Shown here: in pieces, positions 32,529 through 42,081 of the stretch | How positions within the stretch are numbered: position 1 is the stretch's first letter | Layout of the letters: each line of letters opens with the position of its first letter | DNA from: Castellaniella sp. | GTDB taxonomy: Bacteria > Pseudomonadota > Gammaproteobacteria > Burkholderiales > Burkholderiaceae_B | DNA: 64,000 nucleotides | NCBI RefSeq assembly: GCF_034675845.1 | Contig: NZ_JAUCCU010000001.1 | Coordinates: 496,001-560,000, forward strand | Direction: 5' to 3' | The notes under the pieces: generated by a model | The model's input: only the letters and a program-made list of their open reading frames with translations | What the model was told of the DNA's origin: nothing | Database searches by the model: none | Program-made: the position numbers and the translations under genes

Positions 32529-34199
32529 ATGCCTCAATTACTCACGCGCCACACCGCTTTCCATGTGGTCGTCGGCCTGACCCTGCTATGCGCCTTGCTG
32601 GCAATGCTGTTCAGCGCGGCCTGGTGGCTGCCCTGTTTGTTGTTTCTCGCGCTATCCGCTCTGGGGGTCTACGACCTGAATCAGACCCACCATGCCATCC
32701 GCCGCAACTACCCAGTCATCGGCAACCTGCGATTTCTATTCGAATACGTGCGCCCGGAGGTCCGCCAGTACTTCTTCGAAGACGACACCCTGAAAATGCC
32801 GTTCTCCCGGGTGGATCGGTCTCTGGTCTATCAACGCGCAAAACAGCAAATGGACCAACGCCCCTTTGGCACCCAGGGCGACGTCTACGATCAAAGCTAC
32901 CAATGGATCAATCACGCCATGGTGCCCAAACATATCCAGAACACGGATTTCCGCATCACCGTCGGAGGGCCGGACTGCACTCAGCCCGTGGATCTGTCGG
33001 TCTTCAACATTTCCGCCATGAGCTTTGGCGCCCTGTCAGCCAATGCAGTGCGTGCCCTGAACAAAGGCGCGGCTCTGGGCAATTTTGCCCATGACACCGG
33101 CGAAGGCGGGGTCAGCACCTACCACCTGGAACACGGCGGCAGCCTGATCTGGAACATCGGATCGGGCTATTTCGGCTGCCGCCAGCCAGACGGCAGTTTC
33201 TCGCCCGAGCGCTTTGCCGAAATGGCCCGCCGGGACAACATCCGCATGATCGAAATCAAGCTCTCGCAGGGGGCCAAGCCCGGCCACGGCGGTGTGCTGC
33301 CCGCCCCGAAAGTCACCCCGGAAATTGCGGCGGCCCGGGGCGTACCTGCAGGCAAAGACTGCATCTCGCCATCCAGCCACAGTGCATTTGACAGCCCCAT
33401 CGGCCTGATGAAATTTATCGCGCAATTGCGCGAATTGTCCGGCGGCAAGCCCATCGGTTTCAAGCTGTGCATCGGCCACCCCTGGGAATGGTTTGCCATC
33501 GCCAAGGCCATGCTGGCGACCGGCATTACGCCGGACTTCATCGTGGTCGATGGCGCAGAAGGCGGCACAGGTGCCGCCCCCATCGAATTCGTCGATCATG
33601 TCGGCACCCCGTTGCGCGAAGGACTGCGGCTGGTACACAACACGCTAGTGGGCATCGGTCTGCGCGAAAAAATCCGCCTGGGCGCTTCCGGCAAGGTCAT
33701 CAGCGCCTTCGACATGGCCCATATCATGGCGCTGGGAGCCGACTGGTGCAACAGCGCCCGGGCCTATATGTTTGCCATCGGCTGCATCCAGGCCCAGGCC
33801 TGTCACACGGGCCGCTGCCCCACCGGGGTGACCACCCAAGATCCAGAACGCCAAAAGGCCCTGGTCGTGACCGACAAGTCCGTGCGGGTGGCCAACTATC
33901 ACGCCAATACTCTCAAGGCCCTGGGTGAACTCCTGGGCGCAGCCGGACTGCAACACCCCTCCGACCTGCGTCCCCACCACATCGCCCGGCGGCTGGCCAA
34001 CGGCGAGGTCCGTGTGCTCTCGGCCCTGTATCCCGACCTGCAAAAAGGCGAACTGCTGGCAGGCAAGTTCCGCAATACGATTTTCCGTACTTCCTGGCCC
34101 ATGGCTCAGGCGGAATCCTTCGAACCGCTCTATAGCCTCAGCGCAGCCCTGTCCGGTCACACAGACCAAAACATTCCCGACACTCCCCACCCCGCATAA
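32529..34199 (+). CDS. FMN-binding glutamate-synthase-like protein with N-terminal membrane anchor
   Basis: 556 aa. Two N-terminal spans (about residues 10-50) and then a glutamate-synthase alpha-subunit catalytic domain: NISAMSFGALSANAVRALNKGA, GEGGVSTYHLEHGGSLIWNIGSGYFG, IKLSQGAKPGHGG, and a 3Fe-4S cysteine set CIQAQACHTGRCPTGVTTQ. No glutamine amidotransferase domain is present. Members are common in proteobacteria as 'FMN-binding glutamate synthase family'; the physiological substrate is not known. Confidence 0.87.
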   Translation: MPQLLTRHTAFHVVVGLTLLCALLAMLFSAAWWLPCLLFLALSALGVYDLNQTHHAIRRNYPVIGNLRFLFEYVRPEVRQYFFEDDTLKMPFSRVDRSLVYQRAKQQMDQRPFGTQGDVYDQSYQWINHAMVPKHIQNTDFRITVGGPDCTQPVDLSVFNISAMSFGALSANAVRALNKGAALGNFAHDTGEGGVSTYHLEHGGSLIWNIGSGYFGCRQPDGSFSPERFAEMARRDNIRMIEIKLSQGAKPGHGGVLPAPKVTPEIAAARGVPAGKDCISPSSHSAFDSPIGLMKFIAQLRELSGGKPIGFKLCIGHPWEWFAIAKAMLATGITPDFIVVDGAEGGTGAAPIEFVDHVGTPLREGLRLVHNTLVGIGLREKIRLGASGKVISAFDMAHIMALGADWCNSARAYMFAIGCIQAQACHTGRCPTGVTTQDPERQKALVVTDKSVRVANYHANTLKALGELLGAAGLQHPSDLRPHHIARRLANGEVRVLSALYPDLQKGELLAGKFRNTIFRTSWPMAQAESFEPLYSLSAALSGHTDQNIPDTPHPA

Positions 34200-34207
34200 A
34201 AAGCCAT

Positions 34208-34235
34208 AAAAAAACGGGAAGGCTCACGCCTTCCC
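34208..34235 (-). terminator. Rho-independent terminator of aceA
   Basis: GGGAAGGC-TCAC-GCCTTCCC stem (34216-34235), followed on the minus strand by seven T. It closes the isocitrate lyase transcript and lies 17 bp from the convergent upstream gene. Confidence 0.9.
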
Positions 34236-34290
34236 AAAACACTCTACAGAGGGCCCCTCAACCCTCTGTCCTCTCTGCTGCAATACGTAG

Positions 34291-35601
34291 TCAGGCGACC
34301 TTTTCCTCGTCGAACTGGGCCTCTTCGGTGGAGCCCGCCAAAGCCGTGGTAGACGACTGGCCGCCCTCAATGGCCTGGGTGACGGCATCGAAATACCCCA
34401 CGCCAACCTCGCGCTGGTGCTTGACGGCGGTGAAGCCCTTGTCGGCCGCCGCGAATTCTTTTTCCTGCAGCTCCACAAATGCGCTCATTTGCGTGCGGGC
34501 ATAGCCATGGGCCAGCTCGAACATGCTGTAGTTCAGCGCATGGAAGCCCGCCAGTGTGATGAACTGGAACTTATAGCCCATAGCGCCCAGTTCGCGCTGG
34601 AATTTAGCGACCGTCGCGTCGTCCAGGTTCTTTTTCCAGTTGAATGATGGCGAGCAGTTGTAGGCCAGCATCTTGCCCGGGAATTGACGGTGGATGGCCT
34701 CGGCGAACTTGCGAGCGTATTCAATGCTGGGCGTGGAGGTCTCGCACCAGATCAGATCGGCATAAGGCGCATAGGCCAAACCACGGGCAATGGCCTGATC
34801 CAGGCCGGCACGCGTGCGGTAAAAGCCTTCCACCGTGCGCTCACCCGTGACAAACGGTGCATCATTCTCGTCGATATTGCTGGTCAGCAGGTCAGCGGCC
34901 TCGGCATCGGTGCGCGCCACCAGCAAGGTGGGCACATTCAGCACATCGGCGGCCAAACGGGCAGACACCAGCTTAGCGACGGCCTCGCGGGTCGGCACCA
35001 GTACCTTGCCACCCATATGACCACATTTTTTGACAGAGGCCAGTTGGTCTTCGAAGTGCACCCCGGCGGCACCCGCCACAATCATGGACTTCATCAACTC
35101 GAAGGCATTCAGCACACCGCCAAACCCAGCTTCGGCATCCGCCACGATGGGCGCGAAGTAATCGGTATAGCCCTCGTCGCCTGGGTTCTTGCCTTCCATC
35201 CACTGGATTTGATCGCAGCGGGTCAGCGAATTGTTGATGCGAGTCACCACGCTAGGCACGGAGTTGGCGGGGTACAGGGATTGATCGGGGTACATTTCGC
35301 CCGAGATATTGGCATCCCCGGCTACCTGCCAGCCCGACAGGTAAATGGCTTTCAGACCAGCCTTCACCTGCTGCATGGCCTGGTTCCCAGTCAGGGCGCC
35401 CAAGGCATTGACATAGTCCTCGGTGTGCAGCAAACCCCAGAGTTTTTCGGCACCACGGCGGGCCAGCGTGTGTTCCACCACCACCGAGCCACGCAAGCGC
35501 ACGACTTCATCGGCACTGTAGCCCCGTTTAATACCTTGCCAGCGGGCGTCTTCAGCCCAGCTGCGTTGCAGATTGCGCACTTCCGTTTCGCGAGAGGTCA
35601 T
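34291..35601 (-). CDS. aceA: Isocitrate lyase
   Basis: 436 aa, normal length. Glyoxylate-shunt enzyme splitting isocitrate into succinate and glyoxylate. Catalytic loop KKCGHMGGKVLVPT with C193, substrate-binding SLYPANSVP, AGVHFEDQ and NCSPSFNWKKNLDD. Monocistronic with its own terminator; its promoter lies in an A/T-rich 340 bp region with several inverted repeats. Confidence 0.97.
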   Translation of the reverse strand: MTSRETEVRNLQRSWAEDARWQGIKRGYSADEVVRLRGSVVVEHTLARRGAEKLWGLLHTEDYVNALGALTGNQAMQQVKAGLKAIYLSGWQVAGDANISGEMYPDQSLYPANSVPSVVTRINNSLTRCDQIQWMEGKNPGDEGYTDYFAPIVADAEAGFGGVLNAFELMKSMIVAGAAGVHFEDQLASVKKCGHMGGKVLVPTREAVAKLVSARLAADVLNVPTLLVARTDAEAADLLTSNIDENDAPFVTGERTVEGFYRTRAGLDQAIARGLAYAPYADLIWCETSTPSIEYARKFAEAIHRQFPGKMLAYNCSPSFNWKKNLDDATVAKFQRELGAMGYKFQFITLAGFHALNYSMFELAHGYARTQMSAFVELQEKEFAAADKGFTAVKHQREVGVGYFDAVTQAIEGGQSSTTALAGSTEEAQFDEEKVA

Positions 35602-35941
35602 GATGTTGCTCCTGTGTCATCAATTAAGGATTCGATGAGAAACAGTCTACGCCTATGCTGCGGCGCACACATGACTTATATCTTATATAAGACAAGAATT
35701 TTAATTGTTATTATTCAATTGCTTATGAATTATATTTCATGTTATGAAATTAATTCCCTGATCATGAAATGCATTCAAGCGCACTGCAACATAGAAATTT
35801 CACATCCTAAAACCACTTTTTCATCATGTGAAATATGCCCCTGACAACAGTACAATGCAAGATTGCATTATCGGATCAGCCTCCGGCTACGCCAGGAGCT
35901 GCCCAAGCAGGGCCCGCTTCTTCTATTGTTTACCAGGCATC
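35602..35941. promoter_or_regulatory. A/T-rich divergent control region between aceA and queF
   Basis: 340 bp without a convincing gene. It contains a perfect palindrome TCTTATATAAGA near 35682-35693, a 7-3-7 inverted repeat ATTTCAT-GTT-ATGAAAT at 35734-35750, further ATGAAAT at 35764-35770, the palindrome GAAATTTC at 35794-35801 and TGAAAT at 35829-35834. The repeated ATGAAAT half sites look like an operator cluster, most likely for aceA. The regulator is unknown. Confidence 0.55.
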
Positions 35942-36772
35942 ATGGAAATCTCTACACTCGCACACAGCCCGCTGGGCCACCACGCCACAGGGTCCGATCA
36001 CTACGACCCCGCCCTGCTGTTTCCCATCGCCCGGGCAGAAACCCGCGTCGACCTGGATCTGCCTCAAGCCCCCCACGGGGCCGATATCTGGAACGCCTAT
36101 GAACTATCCTGGCTGAATGCCAAAGGTCGACCGATCGTGGCCATGGGACGTTTTACCTTTGCGGCAAGCAGCCCACACTTGATCGAGTCGAAATCCTTCA
36201 AACTCTATCTGAACAGCTTCAACGAAGAACGATTCGAATACCCAGAAATCGTGCAGCAACGGCTGCATACAGACCTAAGCCGCGCTTGCGGCAAGCCTGT
36301 CCACGTGGAAATCCTGTCGGTGCGTCCCGCTTTTGAACTCAGTTGCACACCCCTGCGCGGCACCTGCATCGACGACCAGGATATCGAGTTCGAGGCGGCG
36401 GCTGCCCCCACGCCCAATACCCTGGGTCTATCGCAGCCGGCGCCTTTTGTGCGCGAGACCCTGGTCACGGAACTGATGAAGTCCAACTGCCCCGTCACGG
36501 GCCAACCGGATTGGGCCAGCCTGCAGATCCAGTATGCCGGCCCGCGCATCGACCACGCCGGGCTGCTGCGCTATATCGTATCGCTGCGCCAGCACGGCGA
36601 ATTCCACGAACTCTGCGTAGAAAAAATCTACGGGGAAATCATGGCGCGCTGCGCCCCCGAAGAACTGCTGGTATACGCCCGTTATACCCGCCGCGGGGGC
36701 CTGGACATCAACCCGTGGCGGGCTAACTTCCAGCCCAAGGAAATCGGGCAAACACGCACGCTGCGGCAATAG
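35942..36772 (+). CDS. queF: NADPH-dependent 7-cyano-7-deazaguanine reductase
   Basis: 276 aa bimodular (YqfF-type) QueF of queuosine synthesis, reducing preQ0 to preQ1. ESKSFKLYLNSFNEERF is the NADPH-binding motif. Catalytic C183 (SNCPVTGQPDW) and D190 have the same 7-residue spacing as in E. coli. FHELCVEKIYGEI holds the substrate glutamate. The ATG at 35942 gives the usual length. Confidence 0.96.
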   Translation: MEISTLAHSPLGHHATGSDHYDPALLFPIARAETRVDLDLPQAPHGADIWNAYELSWLNAKGRPIVAMGRFTFAASSPHLIESKSFKLYLNSFNEERFEYPEIVQQRLHTDLSRACGKPVHVEILSVRPAFELSCTPLRGTCIDDQDIEFEAAAAPTPNTLGLSQPAPFVRETLVTELMKSNCPVTGQPDWASLQIQYAGPRIDHAGLLRYIVSLRQHGEFHELCVEKIYGEIMARCAPEELLVYARYTRRGGLDINPWRANFQPKEIGQTRTLRQ

Positions 36773-36895
36773 GGCTGATTCTGCTGGCTTTCCTTTTTTG
36801 TACAACTTAATACAAACTAAGCCTAGGCATGTAACATCGTCTCATCCTAGAATAACAAGCGTTTCTGAATAGAAACAAAGTGCAAGCGCAGATTT

Positions 36896-36997
36896 ATGCC
36901 TCAAGAATACCAGCCAGAAGCTGGTAGCTCCGATTTGCGTTCGGGTGCACCGGATAATCATCCAGGCACCCAGTCTAAAGGCCAGATCCTTTCATGA
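36896..36997 (+). CDS. 33-codon ORF overlapping the wecB start
   Basis: ATG at 36896 opens a 33-residue polar ORF (begins MPQEYQPEAGSSDLRSG) that stops in a TGA overlapping the wecB ATG by ATGA, the layout of a translationally coupled leader. Its ribosome site is weak. It could be a true small protein or just a coupling leader for wecB; no family is recognised. Confidence 0.35.
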   Translation: MPQEYQPEAGSSDLRSGAPDNHPGTQSKGQILS

Positions 36998-38139
36998 AGG
37001 TTCTCTCCATATTCGGCACACGCCCTGAAGCCATAAAAATGGCCCCTCTGGTGCAAGCCATTCAACAATCCCCCACACTACAAAGCGTTGTCTGCGTCAC
37101 CGGCCAACACCGGGAAATGCTGAATCAGGTCACGTCCCTATTTGGCCTGCAGGCCAACCATGACTTACACGTCATGGTGCCCAACCAGACGCTCAACGGT
37201 CTATTCGGACGTACCCTGGAACGCCTGGACACCGTCCTGACGACAGAATCCCCCGACCTGGTTTTGGTGCATGGCGACACCACTACGGCATGCGCGGCGG
37301 CGATGGCCAGCTTTCATCGTGGTATCGCTGTGGGCCACATCGAGGCAGGTCTGCGCACTGGCGATCTGCGCCAGCCCTTCCCCGAAGAAATGAACCGGCG
37401 CGTCATCGACAGCTTCAGCCAATGGCTGTTTGCCCCCACGGCACAGGCAGCTGCCAACCTAGCACAAGAAAACCTGTCTGGACAGGTGCTGATCACCGGC
37501 AACACCGTTATTGATGCCTTGGCCTGGACCTGCGCCATCTTGGCACCGGGCTCTGAGCACGACCTGGCGCTATGCGCCAAGTACCCTTGGCTGAACCCCG
37601 ATAAGCGTCTGATTCTGGTTACCGGCCATCGGCGGGAAAACTTCGGCCATGGCTTTGATGATATCTGCACCGCCCTGGCCGCGCTGGCAGCGCGCCAAGA
37701 TGTGCAAATCGTCTACCCCGTCCACCTCAACCCTAAGGTGCGCGATGTTGTCATGGCCCGCTTGGGCCAGTTGCCGGCAATCCGATTGATCGACCCATTG
37801 GCCTACCTGGATTTCGTCTGGTTCATGCAGCACGCCCACCTTATTCTGACGGATTCTGGCGGGGTACAAGAAGAAGCCCCCTATCTAGGCAAACCGGTAC
37901 TGGTAATGCGCGAAGTCACCGAACGCCCAGAGGCCGTGGATGCCGGGACGGTCGTGTTGGTGGGCACCAGCCCACAGCGTATCCAAACCGAGGTCGAGCG
38001 CCTGCTGGACAACGCTGCCCACCATGCCAGTTTCTGTCGCCGCATCAACCCTTATGGCGACGGGCACGCCAGTGCCCGCATCGTGGCTGCCCTAGCTGGT
38101 GAATCCGTCAACGAATTCCAAGCACCCCCGCAGCACTAA
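36994..38139 (+). CDS. wecB: UDP-N-acetylglucosamine 2-epimerase (non-hydrolysing)
   Basis: 381 aa. Interconverts UDP-GlcNAc and UDP-ManNAc. Visible: GTRPEAIKMAPL, VTGQHREML, VHGDTTTA, GHIEAGLRTGD, PEEMNRRVID, VTGHRRENFG and LTDSGGVQEEAPYLGKPVLVMR, covering the known catalytic Asp, Glu and His positions. First enzyme of the glycan locus: there is no wecC or other enterobacterial-antigen gene beside it, so UDP-ManNAc itself is likely the substrate for the synthase three genes on. Confidence 0.96.
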   Translation: MKVLSIFGTRPEAIKMAPLVQAIQQSPTLQSVVCVTGQHREMLNQVTSLFGLQANHDLHVMVPNQTLNGLFGRTLERLDTVLTTESPDLVLVHGDTTTACAAAMASFHRGIAVGHIEAGLRTGDLRQPFPEEMNRRVIDSFSQWLFAPTAQAAANLAQENLSGQVLITGNTVIDALAWTCAILAPGSEHDLALCAKYPWLNPDKRLILVTGHRRENFGHGFDDICTALAALAARQDVQIVYPVHLNPKVRDVVMARLGQLPAIRLIDPLAYLDFVWFMQHAHLILTDSGGVQEEAPYLGKPVLVMREVTERPEAVDAGTVVLVGTSPQRIQTEVERLLDNAAHHASFCRRINPYGDGHASARIVAALAGESVNEFQAPPQH

Positions 38140-38175
38140 TCCCAACCATACAAGTATGGCCTTAATTGCTTTGCG

Positions 38176-40401
38176 ATGGACAAAATCATGCCCGTAACCC
38201 GACATTTACCCATGCTTTTCCGGCAATCTCTATTGACCTGCAGCTTGGCGCTCTATGCTCTTTCGATCCCCAGTGCCGCCCAGGCCAGCCCGGCCAGTGA
38301 TGCACTAGAAAACATTCAAAAAAACACCTGGATCGAGCGCACCATCACTTTGCGCGACGCAGGCCTGACGGACCCCATCACGTTAAGCAACAACGATATG
38401 CGTCAGGAGTTTTTCTTCCCGGTACCACGCGACATCACACTATCGGACGCACATGTACAGTTTCAAGGAGCCTACCTGAAAAGTACGGCCAACTTCGCCA
38501 GCCTGGCCCTGCTGATAGATGAACAGCCCGCATGGGGCGCACGCGTCAAAGACCACGATGGCCAATTGGACACCCGCCTGCCGGTATCCAACGGCCTGCA
38601 CGAAAACGGCTTCGTCCGTTTGGGCATCGACTGGAGCTTCAACACACACCTGCGCGCCTGTGAAATTGATCGCTCCAGAACCAATGCCCTGACAATCGAC
38701 CCAGATACTCAACTGCGCTATCGCTACGATTTGCATACCTTGCCCTCGCTAGAGTCCGCTTGGGGCACACTGCCACATGACGTTATCTTGACAATTCCAG
38801 ACGAGCAGCTGGATCGTACTGCCTACGACAGTGCCTGGCGGCTGGGGACAGCGCTGGAACGTAGCGGCCGACGGGTCACGGTGCAAGCATTGCCCAAGGT
38901 TGGATCGCAGGTACACATCAACAAACTGGCAGTCCCAGAAGGGCTGCTCGGCATCCCGGCTTTCGACGCCCTCAGTCAGCCCGGCACCCTGACTATCCAA
39001 AATGATGCGCAACTGGCTGCATTGCTAATTTTGCAGGCACGGGCCGTGGTGGGTGATGTCGCCCTAAGCAACCCGGCATTCGCAAGCCGCATCCAAGCGA
39101 TGATTGTCGCTTTGGAAGCTCAACTACAGACCGATCCAGAAGCGCTGGCTCAGTACAAAAATTGGGTGAAACAACGTATACAACTGCCATTTTCCCAATC
39201 CAATCAAGACAATATCGCCGTCACATTGCTGGGCACCATCCCCCTGATTGTTGTCAAAGACAATGCCGGTTTGCAAGCAGCAAGCCTATTTGACTCGGTC
39301 TGGAAGGGCTTGCTAAAAACCAAGCAACTAAATGCCATTCTGGCGCATCCCCCGGTGAACGACACCCACCACAGCATCCCCCTGGATAGCCTGGGAGGCA
39401 ACACCAGCAGCTTCAATGTCGTGGCGCAGGGCGACTGGTTTGCCAACTTCCCACTGGGTGCCGTCGTAGCCAATGGGCGCGTCCCCAACCAACTGCTGAT
39501 CGATGTGTCCGCTGCTCCCGGAGCCTCCGCCACTCAGCCTGTCGCATCGGTCTTCTGGAATGGCATTCTGTTGTCTGCACAACGCCTGCAAGCTCACGGC
39601 CACCCGGAACGTCTGTTGGCACAGGTCCCTGGCTACGCACTGGGCGTCTCCAATTCAGTGCGCGTCTCATTTCAACGCCAGCCTAGTTCAGCGGATTGTG
39701 ACGAAATCCCCCAAGGATTCCCAGTAGATGTCCTACCCACTAGCCACGTCAGACTAGGCCCGAGTGGTGCTGCGGATTCCTTCATTGGAGTACTGCCCAA
39801 ACTAACTGATACCCCCGACCTGATTCTGCCCGAGGCATACTTACAACACGCAGCCGACTCGCTGAGTCAAGTGGTGCGCCTAAGCAACGCCAGCGCACTG
39901 TCGCCTTGGGGTGCCCGGCTAGTCCTAGCCAAAGACGGCGAAACCATCACCCCCGAACGCGCTTTCCTGTCCATGGAGGTGCCCATTGCGGGGACCACGC
40001 CCCGCATCTTGGTGGCGCAAAACCACCTGCAAATCAACGGCCAACGCACTGACTGGCTGGATGTAATCGGCCTAAATGACCTTAGCGCTGCAGAAGTCAC
40101 CAAGGCGGGGGAATACAGCGGGATTCTCTGGCATGCACTGGGTACGCAATCCTCTGCGGCCAAGCGCCCCTTCGTCCTGAACCGGGGCGACCTGGTGGTG
40201 ATCGGTAACACCGGACCAGCTGTTTGGATCGACAGCAGCAACCCCTCGGCCAGTTTGCCGCCTGGTGCCGAAGGCAGCCCATTTTTCGAGTGGCGCAACT
40301 ATCTGTCATGGGGTATTCCTGTGGGGGCATTCATCCTGTTCCTGATCTTGCTGACCATGCTGATGGCACGTCGGGCGCGCAGCAAACGTCGCCCCGAATA
40401 A
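38176..40401 (+). CDS. BcsB-like periplasmic glycan-synthase subunit
   Basis: 741 aa. Signal peptide (LLTCSLALYALSIPSAAQAS), a long periplasmic region of the cellulose-synthase BcsB type (two repeated halves with GIDWSFNTHLRACEIDRSRTNALTI-like segments), and one C-terminal span (about 717-735) followed by basic residues, which places the protein in the periplasm anchored in the inner membrane. It lies between wecB and the NfrB-like synthase with 36 and 21 bp gaps. In cellulose synthesis BcsB partners BcsA and guides the chain; here it probably partners NfrB. Start could be 38176 or 38188. Confidence 0.8.
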   Translation: MDKIMPVTRHLPMLFRQSLLTCSLALYALSIPSAAQASPASDALENIQKNTWIERTITLRDAGLTDPITLSNNDMRQEFFFPVPRDITLSDAHVQFQGAYLKSTANFASLALLIDEQPAWGARVKDHDGQLDTRLPVSNGLHENGFVRLGIDWSFNTHLRACEIDRSRTNALTIDPDTQLRYRYDLHTLPSLESAWGTLPHDVILTIPDEQLDRTAYDSAWRLGTALERSGRRVTVQALPKVGSQVHINKLAVPEGLLGIPAFDALSQPGTLTIQNDAQLAALLILQARAVVGDVALSNPAFASRIQAMIVALEAQLQTDPEALAQYKNWVKQRIQLPFSQSNQDNIAVTLLGTIPLIVVKDNAGLQAASLFDSVWKGLLKTKQLNAILAHPPVNDTHHSIPLDSLGGNTSSFNVVAQGDWFANFPLGAVVANGRVPNQLLIDVSAAPGASATQPVASVFWNGILLSAQRLQAHGHPERLLAQVPGYALGVSNSVRVSFQRQPSSADCDEIPQGFPVDVLPTSHVRLGPSGAADSFIGVLPKLTDTPDLILPEAYLQHAADSLSQVVRLSNASALSPWGARLVLAKDGETITPERAFLSMEVPIAGTTPRILVAQNHLQINGQRTDWLDVIGLNDLSAAEVTKAGEYSGILWHALGTQSSAAKRPFVLNRGDLVVIGNTGPAVWIDSSNPSASLPPGAEGSPFFEWRNYLSWGIPVGAFILFLILLTMLMARRARSKRRPE

Positions 40402-40422
40402 GCGAAAAAGGCAGATTACGCC

Positions 40423-42081
40423 ATGACGTCACTGTATTGGCCCTATCTGATCGCCGACTACTATCGCGGTGTCGAAATCGCCACCGCGATAGTCGGGGTG
40501 CTGATCCTGATATCGGGCCTAGACGATTTATTCATCGACCTGTGGTATTGGCTGCGCAGGGTATACCGCTATGTCGCTGTCACACGAAAATACTCCCCCC
40601 TGAGTGCCGAACAAATCCGTGCAAAACCAGAGCAGCCTTTAGCCATCATGGTACCTGCCTGGCAAGAATACGACGTGATTTCTGCCATGCTGGAAAACAT
40701 GGTATCTACCCTGGACTATAAGGAGTACCGCATCTTCGTTGGCACCTACCGTAATGATGCCCGAACCATCCGCGAAGTCGAACGGATGCGAGTGCGCTAC
40801 CGGCACCTGATACGAGTGGAAGTGCCACACGACGGCCCCACCTGCAAGGCAGACTGCCTGAACTGGATTGTGCAAGCGATTTTTGCCGACGAAGAAAAGA
40901 TTGGCACCCCATATGCCGGAATCATCCTGCACGATAGCGAAGATATCCTGCACCCGCTGGAACTGAAGTACTACAACTACCTGTTGCCCCGCGTGGATTT
41001 CATCCAACTGCCGGTGACTTCGCTAGAACGCAAATGGTACGAAATGGTGGCAGGTACCTACATGGATGAATTCGCCGAATCCCATGCCAAGGACCTGGTT
41101 GTACGCGAAAGCCTGGTCAACGAAGTTCCTTCCGCCGGGGTGGGTACCTGCTTTTCACATCGGGCCATTGCTAAACTGGCGGCCCAAACCAATAACCAGC
41201 CCTTTAATTCCGACACGTTGACGGAAGACTACGATATCGGTGCCCGGCTGGGGAAAATGAACATGAAACAGATTTTTGCCCTGTTTCCCGTAGATTATGT
41301 GGTCAAGCGCAGTTCCATGTTTCACCCCAACCTGGATCGCACCAAAGCCCTATCCATGCCCCTGGGGGTACGCGAGTATTTTCCCAATACGTTTCGCACG
41401 GCTTACCGCCAAAAAACACGCTGGCTGCTGGGGATCGGATTTCAGGGCTGGGAGCAGATCGGCTGGAAAGGCTCGCTGGGCGTCAAATACCTGCTGTACC
41501 GGGATCGCAAGGCGCTGTTCACCTCGTTTGTGACTATGTCGGCCTACGTGCTGTTCGCCCATTTCTTGATTTTTTTCATTCTGTTTAACGCCGGCATCTG
41601 GACGCTGTACTACCCATCGATATTTGCTACCAATAGCTGGCTGATGCCCGTCATGGTGGCCAACGCCATTGTTTTGCTGCTACGCATCATCCAGCGCTGC
41701 TATTTCGTCAACGCCATCTATGGTTGGGAACACGCCCTGCTGTCTATCCCCCGACTGATTGTCGGCAACTTTGTCAACGCCATGGCGGCCGCACGCGCTT
41801 GGCGGCTGTATATCGTGCACCTGATCACCGGCAAGCGGCTGGCTTGGGACAAAACCATGCATGACTTCCCATCTACCGACCAACTGGCTGCCCAGCGCCA
41901 ACTGCTGGGTGACCTGCTAGTGTCCTGGCAAGCCATCGATAGCGAAAAATTAAAACAGGCGCTGGAAATTCAGGCTAATGAAGGCCGCCGCCTAGGTGAA
42001 ATCCTGACAGAAAAAGGCTGGCTGGATCACGACACATTGAATGAAGCCGTACGGTTTCAGCAAGTGGGGGCTGAAGCATGA
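40423..42081 (+). CDS. nfrB: NfrB-like processive glycosyltransferase (GT2) with C-terminal MshEN domain
   Basis: 552 aa. GT2 motifs: HDSED (residues 170-174, DxD type), TEDYD (267-271) and Q330-K-T-R-W334 (QxxRW). One N-terminal span and at least three C-terminal ones flank the catalytic domain. Residues about 490-550 contain two MshEN repeats (LGDLLVSWQAIDSEKLKQAL and RLGEILTEKGWLDHDTLNEA); this domain binds c-di-GMP in other proteins. The second repeat keeps the consensus, while the first lacks its R and second G. E. coli NfrB is a c-di-GMP-responsive transferase required with WecB for the phage N4 receptor glycan. The stop overlaps the next start by 4 bp. Confidence 0.87.
   Translation: MTSLYWPYLIADYYRGVEIATAIVGVLILISGLDDLFIDLWYWLRRVYRYVAVTRKYSPLSAEQIRAKPEQPLAIMVPAWQEYDVISAMLENMVSTLDYKEYRIFVGTYRNDARTIREVERMRVRYRHLIRVEVPHDGPTCKADCLNWIVQAIFADEEKIGTPYAGIILHDSEDILHPLELKYYNYLLPRVDFIQLPVTSLERKWYEMVAGTYMDEFAESHAKDLVVRESLVNEVPSAGVGTCFSHRAIAKLAAQTNNQPFNSDTLTEDYDIGARLGKMNMKQIFALFPVDYVVKRSSMFHPNLDRTKALSMPLGVREYFPNTFRTAYRQKTRWLLGIGFQGWEQIGWKGSLGVKYLLYRDRKALFTSFVTMSAYVLFAHFLIFFILFNAGIWTLYYPSIFATNSWLMPVMVANAIVLLLRIIQRCYFVNAIYGWEHALLSIPRLIVGNFVNAMAAARAWRLYIVHLITGKRLAWDKTMHDFPSTDQLAAQRQLLGDLLVSWQAIDSEKLKQALEIQANEGRRLGEILTEKGWLDHDTLNEAVRFQQVGAEA

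Noticed and set aside
34684..35844. 386-codon plus-strand frame
   Set aside because: Antisense of isocitrate lyase with no family features.
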